Positions 8,923 to 18,238 of a stretch of 64,000 nt of DNA are shown here, one piece after another. The position numbers and the translations under genes are program-made. Position 1 is the stretch's first letter. Each line of letters starts with the position of its first letter. Source of the DNA: Rhodocyclaceae bacterium (GTDB lineage: Bacteria > Pseudomonadota > Gammaproteobacteria > Burkholderiales > CAIKXV01). Where the stretch lies: NCBI GenBank assembly GCA_020248265.1, contig JADCHX010000004.1, positions 353,473 to 417,472 on the forward strand. The letters are read 5' to 3'. A model generated the notes under the pieces. That model saw only the letters and a program-made list of their open reading frames with translations, did no database searches and was not told where the DNA came from.

Positions 8923-9810
8923 ATGGCACAACGCAAAGGCATCATACTTGCCGGTGGTTCCGGCACACGGCTCTACCCGGTTACAAAAGTGGTATCCAAG
9001 CAACTGCTGCCTATTTACGACAAGCCGATGATCTATTACCCGCTCAGCACCCTGATGCTGGCGGGCATAGGTGACATTCTAATAATCTCCACCCCACAAG
9101 ATACTCCACGCTTCGAGCAACTGCTGGGTGATGGCAGCGACTGGGGCCTCAACCTGAGCTATGCCGTGCAGCCGAGCCCCGATGGCTTGGCCCAAGCCTT
9201 CATCATTGGCAAAGACTTCATTGGCAATGCCTCCAGCGCCTTGGTGCTAGGAGACAACATTTTCTATGGTCATGACCTGCACATCCAGCTCGAACAAGCC
9301 ATGCAGCGCGAGCAGGGTGCCACGGTGTTTGCTTACCACGTGCAAGACCCCGAGCGTTACGGCGTAGTCACCTTCGACGCGCAAGGCCGAGCAACCAGCC
9401 TGGAAGAGAAACCCACCAACCCAAAGAGCAACTATGCGGTTACTGGCCTGTATTTCTACGACAACCAGGTCGTTGACCTCGCAGCCAGCCTTAAACCATC
9501 GTCCCGTGGGGAGCTGGAGATTACCGACATCAACCGCATCTACCTCGAATGCGGTCAACTCGATGTAGAAATCATGGGCCGTGGGTATGCCTGGCTCGAC
9601 ACCGGCACCCACGAGAGCCTGATCGAAGCCAGTAACTTCATCGAAACCATTGAACACCGACAGGGCCTGAAGGTGGCGTGTCCGGAAGAAATCGCCTTTC
9701 GTAAAGGCTTCATCGATGCTGAACAACTGGCAAAACTGGCGCAGCCACTTGCCAAAAGCGGCTATGGCCAATACATCCAGCGCCTGTTGAAAGAGGGTGT
9801 GAAAGCATGA
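8923..9810 (+). CDS. rmlA: Glucose-1-phosphate thymidylyltransferase
   Basis: Makes dTDP-glucose from dTTP and glucose-1-phosphate, the first and feedback-regulated step of rhamnose supply. The 295 residues begin with the nucleotidyltransferase signature [11 protein letters not shown], followed by [17 protein letters not shown], the metal-binding [12 protein letters not shown] region, and [13 protein letters not shown] near the C-terminus, all diagnostic of RmlA. It lies two bases after the rmlD stop and overlaps rmlC by four bases. Confidence 0.97.
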   Translation: MAQRKGIILAGGSGTRLYPVTKVVSKQLLPIYDKPMIYYPLSTLMLAGIGDILIISTPQDTPRFEQLLGDGSDWGLNLSYAVQPSPDGLAQAFIIGKDFIGNASSALVLGDNIFYGHDLHIQLEQAMQREQGATVFAYHVQDPERYGVVTFDAQGRATSLEEKPTNPKSNYAVTGLYFYDNQVVDLAASLKPSSRGELEITDINRIYLECGQLDVEIMGRGYAWLDTGTHESLIEASNFIETIEHRQGLKVACPEEIAFRKGFIDAEQLAKLAQPLAKSGYGQYIQRLLKEGVKA

Positions 9811-10352
9811 GGGCCATCTCAACTGCCATCCCCGATGTGCTTGTCGTTGAACCCAAAGTGTTTGGCGATACGCGCGGTTTCTTTTTTGAAAGTTTTAACC
9901 AAGTACAATTTGAAAGTATCGTCGGCAGATCCGTACGGTTCGTGCAGGACAACCATAGCCGCAGCGTAAACAACGTCCTGCGCGGGCTGCATTTTCAGAT
10001 TCAGCGCCCGCAAGGCAAGCTGGTGCGCGTGGTGCAGGGCGAAGTATTCGATGTGGCGGTGGATATTCGCAAGTCATCGCCCACATTCGGCCAGTGGGTT
10101 GGTGAGATTCTGTCGGCGGAGAACAAGCGTCAGCTGTGGGTTCCGGAAGGTTTCGCCCACGGTTTTGTCGTCTTATCCGAAGTGGCGGAGTTTCTCTACA
10201 AGACCACTGATTATTGGGTTCCGGAACTTGAGCGCTGCATCAGGTGGGATGACTCGACGCTTGCTATTGAGTGGCCTGCAGGTATCGTCCCACAGTTGTC
10301 GGAGAAGGACAGGCGCGGGCTGACGCTCACCGAAGCTGAGGTCTTCGATTGA
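9807..10352 (+). CDS. rmlC: dTDP-4-dehydrorhamnose 3,5-epimerase
   Basis: Epimerises dTDP-4-keto-6-deoxyglucose to the L-rhamno form. The 181-residue cupin has the expected active-site segments [23 protein letters not shown] (catalytic His) and [10 protein letters not shown]. It overlaps rmlA by ATGA and closes the rmlBDAC block; a decayed IS3-family element starts 11 bases after its stop. Confidence 0.96.
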   Translation: MRAISTAIPDVLVVEPKVFGDTRGFFFESFNQVQFESIVGRSVRFVQDNHSRSVNNVLRGLHFQIQRPQGKLVRVVQGEVFDVAVDIRKSSPTFGQWVGEILSAENKRQLWVPEGFAHGFVVLSEVAEFLYKTTDYWVPELERCIRWDDSTLAIEWPAGIVPQLSEKDRRGLTLTEAEVFD

Positions 10353-10363
10353 TGCTGGAGCGT

Positions 10364-11129
10364 TGAGCCTCCCCCGAAATTTCGTTTTCTGTCACGGCTT
10401 CGGGCAGAAAACGCTCGGCTCAGGATGGAGTGTGGAATCCTGAAAAAGCGACGGTGTACTTCGCGAAAAATGCACTGTGAAGTACGCCTGGATTGACCAG
10501 CAGCGATCGAGCTATCCGCTGCCGGCAATGTGCGCGGCGCTGGGGGTGAGCGTCAGCGGCTGCCATGCTTGGCAGGGGGGTCCAGCTCGCAAGCGGCTTT
10601 CCGATTTGCAGATGCCCACACCGATCCAATCGATTCACCGCGAGCTGAAAGGTGCTTACGGCAGCCTGCGGATGGCGCGTGAGCCGCGCGAGCGGGGATT
10701 CCCGGCGAGCCAGGCGCGGATCGATCCGATCGATGATGACGGCGCAGGTCGTGATCGATGCCGTGACCATGGCGTGGTTTCGCAAGAAGCCAGTAGGCGA
10801 GCGCTGCCTTCCAGACACGCCTCACCGATTACGGGATGATCTGCTCGATGAGCCGCAAGGGAAACGGCCGGGACAACGCGCCCGCGGAAAGCTTCTTCAA
10901 CGGCCCGAAACATGAGCGGGTGCACGGCACCCGCTACCGTACGCGGGCCGATGCCGAGGCCGACCTGTTCGACTGCATCGAACCGATCTACAACCGACGA
11001 CGCAAGCATTCCACGCTGGGCTACTCCTCGCCTGTGCGGTTCCTCAATGATTGGATCAGCGCTCAGCATGAGCAACGAATGGCGGCATAATACCGAGGGG
11101 GTTAAAGGCGAAAAACAGAGGGAAGCTCA
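10364..11129 (+). mobile_element. Decayed IS3-family element, copy 1
   Basis: About 766 bases bounded by imperfect inverted repeats: TGAGCCTCCCCCGAAATTTC from 10364 and, on the opposite strand, TGAGCTTCCCTCTGTTTTTC from 11129. Inside are pieces of both transposase frames. Intact IS3-group elements are about 1.2-1.3 kb, so roughly 450 bases are lost, mostly the central catalytic part of orfB. A second copy in opposite orientation lies at 22.64-22.80 kb, on the other side of the glycosyltransferase block. Confidence 0.82.
10393..11090 (+). pseudogene. Broken IS3-family transposase (orfA tail plus orfB pieces)
   Basis: Reading from 10393, LRAENARLRMECGILKK is the C-terminal leucine-zipper end of an IS3 OrfA. 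Then comes an OrfB N-terminus from the GTG near 10480 (KYAWIDQQRSSYP, VSVSGCHAW) and, after internal deletions and frame changes, the OrfB C-terminus at 10836-11090 with MSRKGNGRDNAPAESFFN and RRRKHSTLGYSSP. These bracket the third catalytic region (the Glu of DDE), but the D-D part is gone, so the element cannot transpose itself. Confidence 0.85.
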
Positions 11130-11135
11130 CGTTCC

Positions 11136-13520
11136 ATGAACATTGGCTGGAAGGTATCGACGCTGACGCTCAACGTGGCGAGCGTGCGCTACCGTGCGCT
11201 GCTGCCCATACTTGCGCTCGAGTCGGAACAGGTCCACAACCGTCTGTTCTCTTCAGGCCTGGAGTCGCACCTTGATGGCCTTGATGCGCTAGTCATCGTC
11301 AAGAGCTTCACGCCCGACGACCTGTTCCTGGCCCAAAGCGCGGCCAGCAAGGGCATCCGCGTGGTGTTCGACCTGTGCGACAACATCTTCGTCGAGGCCT
11401 ATGGGAGAGTTGCCGGCAAGGTTTCGCCCACGCAGCTTTTCGACGTGATTGCCGCGAAGGCCGACGCTATTGTTGTCACGACCGAGCCGCTCGCGACCAT
11501 CGTCCGCCACCGCGTGCCTCATGTGCCGGTGACGGTGATTCCCGACGGTATCGAGACGTTTGCCTTGCTTGAAGCTATGGATCGTCTGCTGCGCGAAGCC
11601 AACGCCCGAGAGAAGGCGCAGAGAGTACGCATCCTGTGGCGTAAGGCACGAAATCTCTTGGTGCGTCTGCGCGAGGAGGGGGCTGGTCTCGCCGTTCGGC
11701 TGCTCTGGCGTGTGGTCAATCGCGGGCAACGCATGCTGCGCAAATACCTGCACCGCTGGATACTCCGATGGCCCCGCAATGATGCGTCCCCGGCACCGCG
11801 GAAGCAACAGGCTGCGACGTACGCGCCAATCCGGTGGCCCCGCGATGATGCGGCCCCGGCACGTGCCGCGCGGCATGCCAAGACCATCCTCTGGTTTGGT
11901 AACCATGGTGCACCCCATGCCAAATTCGGCATGCTTGATCTGCTCGAGATCCGTGACGCGCTGGAAACCGTGGCGAGCGGGTTCGATGTCGAACTGGTGG
12001 TGATTAGCAACCACCGCGAAAAGTACGAGGAGTACATTCGGCCCCTTCGGATTCCATCGCGTTACCTTGACTGGTCGCCTCAATTGCTCAACCATTGGCT
12101 GGGCAAGGCCGACGTCGTGGTAGTGCCCAACACGCTGGATCCGTTCAGTGTGTGCAAGTCGGCTAACCGCAGCGTGCTGGCTGTCTCTCAGGGGGTGCCG
12201 GTCGTCGCCACATCCACCGCCGCGCTGAATCCTCTGGCGCCATACATTCACACTGGCGATACGGTTGCGGGACTCGAGCGCTATCTTCGCAATCGCGAGG
12301 CTGGGCGGCGCGATGCAGAGGCAGCTTTCGTGCTTGCCCAAGACGCATTTGGTCAAGAAGCCATAGCTGAAGCCTGGCAGGCAGTTCTGGCACAACCGCG
12401 TTCTGCCCAACGCGCCGTCACGCCTGCGCAGTGCATCGTGGCCCTAAACCTGATACAAGACCTAGACTTGGCCGTGCCAGTACTCGATGCCTGGGCCGAC
12501 AGTGGTGTCTCGGCACAAGTCTGGTGCAGCGCGACCCTTGTTCGTAAATCCCCGCGGGTACTGGCTACGTTGGAGAAGCGCCGAATCGACTACCGTGCAC
12601 TTCCCGACGAACTCCCCACTGGGAGTGTCGTGTTTCCTGACAGCGCCCGATGCTTGCTTACAGTAACCGAGACCAACCTCGGTCCGCACCGCTTCACTCG
12701 AAAGCTCACAGAGTTGGCGTTGGCGCGCGACCTCACAGTAGCGACGCTGCAGCATGGCTTCGAAAACGTGGGCCTGACCTATGAAGACGCTGTTCACCCG
12801 ATTGACCGGGTGACCATCAAGGCTCAGCGCATCTACACTTGGGGTGGTCCAGAAACGCTTCACCCGCGGCTGGACGCCAGCACGCGCGCTCGCTGCATCC
12901 CCTTGGGGTGTACTAAGCCCGCCACCACGAAACCGGCCGACCTTGGGCAACTCTTGCCCAAGGGTCGGCCTGTCGTCGGCGTCTTCGAAAACCTGCACTG
13001 GCATCGCTACGATGACACGTATCGGCAGGCTTTTCTGGATGCGGTGACCCTGCTGGCCGAGGGCTTTCCAGAGGTCACTTTCCTGATCAAACCACACCAT
13101 GCCGGGGTGTGGCTGACCCATCGGTACGAGGGCCAGCGGCCTGCCGCTTCTAACCTCGTCATCGCCGACCCGGAGACACCCGCTTGGGAGCATCACACGG
13201 CATCAGCACTGCTTGGAAGCATGACAGCTGTGATCACCAGTCCGTCCACGGTAGCGCTGGACGCTGCCCGCCAAGGTCTGCCGGTGGCTGTTTTTGCCGG
13301 AGGGCTGTGCTTGCCCAACTACCACCCCCTGCCCCTGCTGCGTGCGCCGTCCGACTGGGCGGCCGTAGTCAACGCGGCGCTCGACCTCGAGCAACGCGCC
13401 ACGCTGGAAAGTGCTGCGGCCGCTTTCGTCGCGCGTGTGCTTGTCGATGGTGACGGTGCAAAGCGTATTGCGGCAGACCTGGCTGCAGCTTCACGCATCA
13501 GCGCCACAGTAAACACCTGA
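11136..13520 (+). CDS. Large two-domain glycosyltransferase of the polysaccharide cluster
   Basis: A 794-residue cytoplasmic protein. Residues about 1-420 look like a GT-B glycosyltransferase (FDLCDNIFVEAYG, TILWFGNHGA, ADVVVVPNTLDPFSVCKSANRSVLA, GVPVVATS). Residues about 430-790 form a second GT-B-like unit with VATLQHGFEN, LIKPHH and an ALDAARQGLPVAVFAGG donor-site block, reminiscent of capsule-type transferases. A basic linker at about 180-245 contains a 22-residue imperfect repeat (RWPRNDASPAP / RWPRDDAAPAR). The start at 11136 lies just after the IS right end, whose GAGGGA may serve as its ribosome-binding site. Linkage and sugar are unknown. The stop overlaps the next small ORF (TGATG). 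Confidence 0.75.
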   Translation: MNIGWKVSTLTLNVASVRYRALLPILALESEQVHNRLFSSGLESHLDGLDALVIVKSFTPDDLFLAQSAASKGIRVVFDLCDNIFVEAYGRVAGKVSPTQLFDVIAAKADAIVVTTEPLATIVRHRVPHVPVTVIPDGIETFALLEAMDRLLREANAREKAQRVRILWRKARNLLVRLREEGAGLAVRLLWRVVNRGQRMLRKYLHRWILRWPRNDASPAPRKQQAATYAPIRWPRDDAAPARAARHAKTILWFGNHGAPHAKFGMLDLLEIRDALETVASGFDVELVVISNHREKYEEYIRPLRIPSRYLDWSPQLLNHWLGKADVVVVPNTLDPFSVCKSANRSVLAVSQGVPVVATSTAALNPLAPYIHTGDTVAGLERYLRNREAGRRDAEAAFVLAQDAFGQEAIAEAWQAVLAQPRSAQRAVTPAQCIVALNLIQDLDLAVPVLDAWADSGVSAQVWCSATLVRKSPRVLATLEKRRIDYRALPDELPTGSVVFPDSARCLLTVTETNLGPHRFTRKLTELALARDLTVATLQHGFENVGLTYEDAVHPIDRVTIKAQRIYTWGGPETLHPRLDASTRARCIPLGCTKPATTKPADLGQLLPKGRPVVGVFENLHWHRYDDTYRQAFLDAVTLLAEGFPEVTFLIKPHHAGVWLTHRYEGQRPAASNLVIADPETPAWEHHTASALLGSMTAVITSPSTVALDAARQGLPVAVFAGGLCLPNYHPLPLLRAPSDWAAVVNAALDLEQRATLESAAAAFVARVLVDGDGAKRIAADLAAASRISATVNT

Positions 13521-13720
13521 TGTACCTGTTCGCATGGACCCTGGGAACCGACAGCGTACGTAGTTTGCTTTCAGCCGTTTCTGCATTCCCCAACTCGCTG
13601 GTTATGGCGACTCGCACAATTTATATGGATGCAGATATGCAGGTGTTCCGCGCCACCCGTGAGCGACTGAGCCTACCGTTCGTAGGGAGAAAAAATACAA
13701 GAAAAGGTGAAACACCTTAA
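13520..13720 (+). CDS. 66-residue ORF resembling a fragment of the GT8-like transferase
   Basis: Starts in TGATG overlap with the preceding glycosyltransferase. Its middle reads ATRTIYMDADMQVF, closely matching GRAIYLDADMQLF, the DxD-containing segment of the gene at 18968-19852. The rest of that enzyme is missing. It is most likely a truncated copy left by recombination; whether it is translated is uncertain. The next gene begins 170 bases later, with nothing recognisable between. Confidence 0.4.
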   Translation: MYLFAWTLGTDSVRSLLSAVSAFPNSLVMATRTIYMDADMQVFRATRERLSLPFVGRKNTRKGETP

Positions 13721-13889
13721 ATGGCGAAACAAAGTGCCACGGTGGTGGTTGCCAATGCTCGATCATACGAACCCCAAAGTGACCCTCTGATGGACAACGG
13801 TGCCTGCAATGCGGTTTGCGATGCCACGCGGGAGCCTTGTCAGGCAATTAAGTAGTTTGACCGGGAACATCGTAAAGAGGAGCGGGCGC

Positions 13890-16004
13890 ATGGGCATTCA
13901 TAACGCATTTGCAGCACTTGCCAGACTGGCGCGCAAGGCGTTTACACCTGCTTTGGACGTAGAGGATACGGCTAAATTCCCTTTGCCGAATAGCGCTGCA
14001 TCGATTCGACTGCTTGTGATTGCCAACGCGGTTATTCCAACTGTTCAATTGTCACTGCTTTCCCCTCTTGCCGACTCGATCGCGGCAGGCGAGGTAAGTC
14101 TGGAGTTTCTTACCGAAGAACAGATCAAGAAGGTGTTCGGTAGCAATATTCGTTCACATGACGCTCTCCAGTGGTTCCGGCAGCGTCTGATCAACAGTAA
14201 GGCTACTTGTATCTTTATTTGCCGTTACAGTGGACCATTTGCGAGTGAATTGCTCTCTTACTCTCGAGACTGTGGCATTGGTACGGTGTACTGCATTGAC
14301 GATGATCTGCTAAACGTACCGCGCGAGATTGGCGAGGCGAAGTTTGCGTACCATAACCACCCACTGCGATTGACTGCCGTACGCTATTTGTTGGAAGAGG
14401 CCGACGTTGTCTATTGTTCTAACGAACGGCTGACTCAGCGTCTCGGCGAATTGGGGATCGCACGGGAGTTTTATGTAGGTTCATTGTTTTGCGCAGGCCG
14501 GGTCCTGCAGGCTCCGCGAGACGGTCAGGCGCTCACGCTTGGCTACATGGGCTTCGACCATGCCCATGACTTCCAGGTGGCGCTTCCTGCAGTTGTTCGA
14601 CTGCTCAGGCGGCAACCTCACATGAAGTTCGAACTGTTCGGTCGCATTGCTCGCCCCCCACAACTGGCTGAGTTTGGCGACCGGGTGATCGAACTGCCAG
14701 TGGTGCAGAACTACGAGGATTTTCTAGCTGCGTTGGCTGCGCGTAGATGGGACATCGGTATTTGTCCACTCGCGCGTACTCGGTTCAATGAAGTCAAAAA
14801 CATCAATAAATGGATTGAGTACACCTCGGTTGGCACGGCGGTGGTGGCAACGCGAGGCATGATTTACGACTCATGTTGTGCCGAAGGCTGCGGCTGGCTT
14901 GCCGAGGACGGGGGCTGGGACGATGCGTTGCAGGTTCTGGCAACCAATCCCTCGGTTCGCATGCGCCAAGTCCAGGCTGCCCAACGCAGATTAATGCAGG
15001 AATACTCGCTGGAAGCCTTGCGCGCACAAGTGCTTGATGTTGTGGGGCTGGCCACCAGAGCGGGCATGGTGCGTTACAAGGTTGTGGAGGACGATCAGGC
15101 ACAAAGTCCTCCTCGTGCGATGAAGCCAAGAAATCAGGAGTCAGTCAACATGGACGATACCATTCAGAAGATCACCGACAGTATTGATCGAACAAGTAAC
15201 GTCATCGGAAAGGTTCGCGAGCCAGCCTCAGTCGCCTTCGACGGGTTTGACGAACACCGCGTTCAGTCGGGCTACGTAGAATCGCTCTCCGACGATGATT
15301 TGAAGCGACTCAATGAGATGCTGCCATGGATGTGCTTCACATCCGACACAAAAGGACGCCGCTTTGGAAACATCGCCTGGAAAGGAAAGCGAGAGACACC
15401 GCAGGTGGTGCCCGATCCTCGTATCGTGCAAATGAATAAAGCTTTTGGCCTCAAAGATCGCTCTGTTTTGGAGATTGGGTGTTTTGAAGGCGTTCACACC
15501 ATTGCGCTAGCGCAGTTCGGTGCAGAGGTAACTGCAGTTGACTCGCGCATTGAGAACATCGTAAAGACCGTGGTGCGATGCAACTTGTTTGGCTACAGGC
15601 CGACATCATTTGTCAGTGATATCGAGAAGGCCGAGGATATGGCGCGCCTCCCGCGAGTTGATTTTGTTCATCATGTGGGTGTCCTGTACCACCTGAAGGA
15701 CCCCGTTATCCATCTGAAGCGCCTCGCTGCCCTGACTGGCAGAGGGTTTCTCCTCGATACGCACTACGCAACGCCGGAGATGGTAAACAACAAATACGAA
15801 GTAGATGGTCATGATTACCGATACTTTCACTACCGTGAGAAGGGTCGAGATGAGGTCTTCTCCGGAATGTATGACCACGCGAAATGGCTCTTGCTGGACG
15901 ACCTGAAAGGCTTGTTGGCGGAACTGGGTTTCGGCAGCTTCCAGATTCTCAAGGACGAACAGCAGCGCAACGGCCCCCGAATAACCGCACTGGTTTGTCG
16001 ATAA
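13890..16004 (+). CDS. Fusion of a glycosyltransferase and a SAM-dependent methyltransferase
   Basis: 704 residues. Residues about 30-400 are GT-B-like (YCIDDDLLNVPREIG, LGYMGFDHAHDF, WDIGICPLARTRFNEVKNINKWIEYTSVG). After a hydrophilic linker, residues about 510-700 are a class I methyltransferase with motif I VLEIGCFEGVHT, then AVDSRIENI and FVHHVGVLYHL. The ATG at 13890 follows AAAGAGGAG and is preferred; the frame is open 30 codons upstream. The product probably adds a sugar and methylates one or caps the chain; which sugar is unknown. It sits two genes before the ATP-binding exporter subunit. Confidence 0.75.
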   Translation: MGIHNAFAALARLARKAFTPALDVEDTAKFPLPNSAASIRLLVIANAVIPTVQLSLLSPLADSIAAGEVSLEFLTEEQIKKVFGSNIRSHDALQWFRQRLINSKATCIFICRYSGPFASELLSYSRDCGIGTVYCIDDDLLNVPREIGEAKFAYHNHPLRLTAVRYLLEEADVVYCSNERLTQRLGELGIAREFYVGSLFCAGRVLQAPRDGQALTLGYMGFDHAHDFQVALPAVVRLLRRQPHMKFELFGRIARPPQLAEFGDRVIELPVVQNYEDFLAALAARRWDIGICPLARTRFNEVKNINKWIEYTSVGTAVVATRGMIYDSCCAEGCGWLAEDGGWDDALQVLATNPSVRMRQVQAAQRRLMQEYSLEALRAQVLDVVGLATRAGMVRYKVVEDDQAQSPPRAMKPRNQESVNMDDTIQKITDSIDRTSNVIGKVREPASVAFDGFDEHRVQSGYVESLSDDDLKRLNEMLPWMCFTSDTKGRRFGNIAWKGKRETPQVVPDPRIVQMNKAFGLKDRSVLEIGCFEGVHTIALAQFGAEVTAVDSRIENIVKTVVRCNLFGYRPTSFVSDIEKAEDMARLPRVDFVHHVGVLYHLKDPVIHLKRLAALTGRGFLLDTHYATPEMVNNKYEVDGHDYRYFHYREKGRDEVFSGMYDHAKWLLLDDLKGLLAELGFGSFQILKDEQQRNGPRITALVCR

Positions 16005-16221
16005 AGGCAATCGGTAACTATGCGATCGGCATCGCTACAGGTATCGCCATTATGGATAGCGAGCGCCTTTTCGAGCGTGTGCCATGCAAAAGGTACTTTT
16101 GAAAAATGCTGCCATTTTTGATCGCTAGAAAAACGATTTTGGAGTTCTTTGGAATTGATGCTAGCCATAGAAGTAGCCTAGAAGGCAGGGCAATCACTAC
16201 CCCCGCAAGAGGTGTATACCC

Positions 16222-17031
16222 GTGACAGACAGGACTATTCATCCGATCCTGCGCAGCCACCTTCGCCTCGCATGGGATCTCGCTATGCGTGACCTTGCCG
16301 CCAAGTACAAGCGGTCTATCGCTGGTCCACTTTGGCTTGTGCTCACCCCTCTTGGTCTGCTGGGCATTTACTGGCTAGTGTTCGGCCTCATATTCGGTGT
16401 CAAGTGGCAACTTCCTCACCAGCCCGATCAAGATATAGGATTTTTGTTGCCGTTCTTCACTGGCTTGGTGGTCTATCTCACGTTATCAGACTTGGTCAAT
16501 TCGTCGACTGTTTTGTTTGCCTCCAAGCGCATCTATGTTGTGAAGTCACCGTTTCCAATCTGGGTCCTATGGGTGGCCAACTTGATGCGTGCAAGCGTAA
16601 ACGCAGGAGTCATGATCATTTTGCTGCTGGCGGTTGCCCTTATGCAGCATCGTCTGACCTGGAATGGCCTTGCCTGGTTCTTGCCTGCGCTGGCGTTATG
16701 TTCATTTTTTCTCTGCGGGCTGTCCTTGCTTTTGGCGGCACTAGGGCCGTTCATCGGTGACATCTCCGATGCAATGCGGTTGTTGCTTCGCATCATGTTC
16801 TATGCAACTCCCATTACATACCCTTTGTCCATGGTGCCGGAGGCGTGGCAGGGTTGGATGTGGCTCAATCCACTTACAGCTATGGTGGAGGTTTTGCGCG
16901 CCCCACTGGTATTCGGCGTCATGCCACAGCCAGCATTGCTGATGGGTTTCCCTCTCGCTTGTTTGGCCTTGTTCCTGCTTGCGAGCTGGATTTTTAGTCG
17001 CGTAAAGGGTGTTATCTCTGATGTCGTCTGA
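16222..17031 (+). CDS. wzm: Polysaccharide ABC exporter, membrane subunit (Wzm/ABC-2 type)
   Basis: A 269-residue ABC-2 permease with about six transmembrane segments. It exports undecaprenyl-linked O-antigen or capsule-type glycan across the inner membrane with the ATPase encoded next. The cytoplasmic N-terminus (HLRLAWDLAMRDLAAKYKRS) and the YPLSMVPEAWQGWMWLNPLTAMVE block are typical of Wzm/KpsM/TagG. It starts with GTG at 16222 after CAAGAGGTG. The preceding 217 bases contain no recognised gene. Its 3' end overlaps wzt by 11 bases. Confidence 0.9.
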   Translation: MTDRTIHPILRSHLRLAWDLAMRDLAAKYKRSIAGPLWLVLTPLGLLGIYWLVFGLIFGVKWQLPHQPDQDIGFLLPFFTGLVVYLTLSDLVNSSTVLFASKRIYVVKSPFPIWVLWVANLMRASVNAGVMIILLLAVALMQHRLTWNGLAWFLPALALCSFFLCGLSLLLAALGPFIGDISDAMRLLLRIMFYATPITYPLSMVPEAWQGWMWLNPLTAMVEVLRAPLVFGVMPQPALLMGFPLACLALFLLASWIFSRVKGVISDVV

Positions 17032-18223
17032 TTTACTTCTAGTCGCACATGACTTGATAAAGGTCTATTCGGGTAGCCAGAGTCCGTTGGCCACGCTGCT
17101 TCAAGCACTTTTTGGCAAGTCTTTGAAAAAAGTGGATGAGTATCCCGTACTGCATGGAATTGACCTCGAAATCCGCCGTGGTGAGACCGTTGGAATCATG
17201 GGGCGCAACGGCGCGGGCAAGACCACGCTGTTGGGTATTTTGGGTAATGTGATCCAGGCAACGTCAGGCAATGTGGAGCGATTTGGCCGAATCGCAACCC
17301 TGTTGGGACTGACCGCTGGCTTTAACGCCAATTTCTCTGGCCGAGAGAACGCTTACCTTTTTTGTAGCATGCAAGGTATCAGTCGTGCAGAGACAGACAA
17401 GCGTATTGGTGCCATTGAGGCCTTTGCGGACCTTGGGCGCTTCTTCGATCGGCCCTTGCGGACATATTCCTCCGGCATGCAGTCGCGTTTGGCCTTTTCC
17501 TGTGCCATTCACGTTGATTGCGACCTCATCATTATTGACGAGACACTTGCTGTAGGTGATGCTAACTTCCGCATGAAGTGCTACGACCGAATCCGTCATA
17601 TGAAGGAGTCTGGTCAGACATTCCTGTTGGTCAGCCATAACCCAAACATGCTGGCCAACTTCTGTACGCGCGGCGTGATTTTGGAGGGTGGACAAAAAGT
17701 CTTTGACGGTCCGACTTTCGAGGCTGTAGAAGCCTACAAGCGTATCCGCACCGAGGCCATGGGGGAAGATGACTTCGAGGGAAAGATTGTCGGCAGTACA
17801 AAACCGGATTCAACGCTTTCCAATGACGCAGTTCTGGACGGTTTTCAGATATCGGAACGGCGAGAGGGAGATCGAGTGCTTGGTGTTGTGCGTGCGCACT
17901 TATGCGCGCGACGCAACATTAAGTACCTAGCACTGAATTTTGGAATTACTAATCAGCATGGAATCACGGTGTGTGCACTTGATGGCTCTCGTGCTGGCTT
18001 TAACATCGGGGAACTAAATGCAGGTGATTCACGTCCGGTAGAATTGAGTTTTGAGCGCAAGCTAGCTCCTGGACGTTACTTCGTGAGCTGTATTGTGCAT
18101 GAGCTTATTGGTGACGTAAAAAGGCCTTTGAGTCTTTACCAAAATTTCGTGTATTTTGATATTCCTGGGAATTCTGCCACAAGCGGCATTGCAGACCTGG
18201 GGATGGCTATAAGAGTGTTATAA
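17021..18223 (+). CDS. wzt: Polysaccharide ABC exporter, ATP-binding subunit with C-terminal carbohydrate-binding domain
   Basis: 400 residues. The nucleotide-binding domain has Walker A GRNGAGKTT (61-69), signature YSSGMQSRLAF (about 148) and Walker B LIIIDETLAVGD (about 168). From about 260 there is an extra domain (ITNQHGITVCALDG, RYFVSCIVHE, LYQNFVYFDI) like the Wzt C-terminal domain that recognises the modified non-reducing end of the finished O-polysaccharide. This argues for export of a capped chain. The ATG at 17021 lies inside the wzm 3' end; a GTG at 17009 is an alternative. Confidence 0.92.
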   Translation: MSSDLLLVAHDLIKVYSGSQSPLATLLQALFGKSLKKVDEYPVLHGIDLEIRRGETVGIMGRNGAGKTTLLGILGNVIQATSGNVERFGRIATLLGLTAGFNANFSGRENAYLFCSMQGISRAETDKRIGAIEAFADLGRFFDRPLRTYSSGMQSRLAFSCAIHVDCDLIIIDETLAVGDANFRMKCYDRIRHMKESGQTFLLVSHNPNMLANFCTRGVILEGGQKVFDGPTFEAVEAYKRIRTEAMGEDDFEGKIVGSTKPDSTLSNDAVLDGFQISERREGDRVLGVVRAHLCARRNIKYLALNFGITNQHGITVCALDGSRAGFNIGELNAGDSRPVELSFERKLAPGRYFVSCIVHELIGDVKRPLSLYQNFVYFDIPGNSATSGIADLGMAIRVL

Positions 18224-18238
18224 AAAAGACTAATATAG

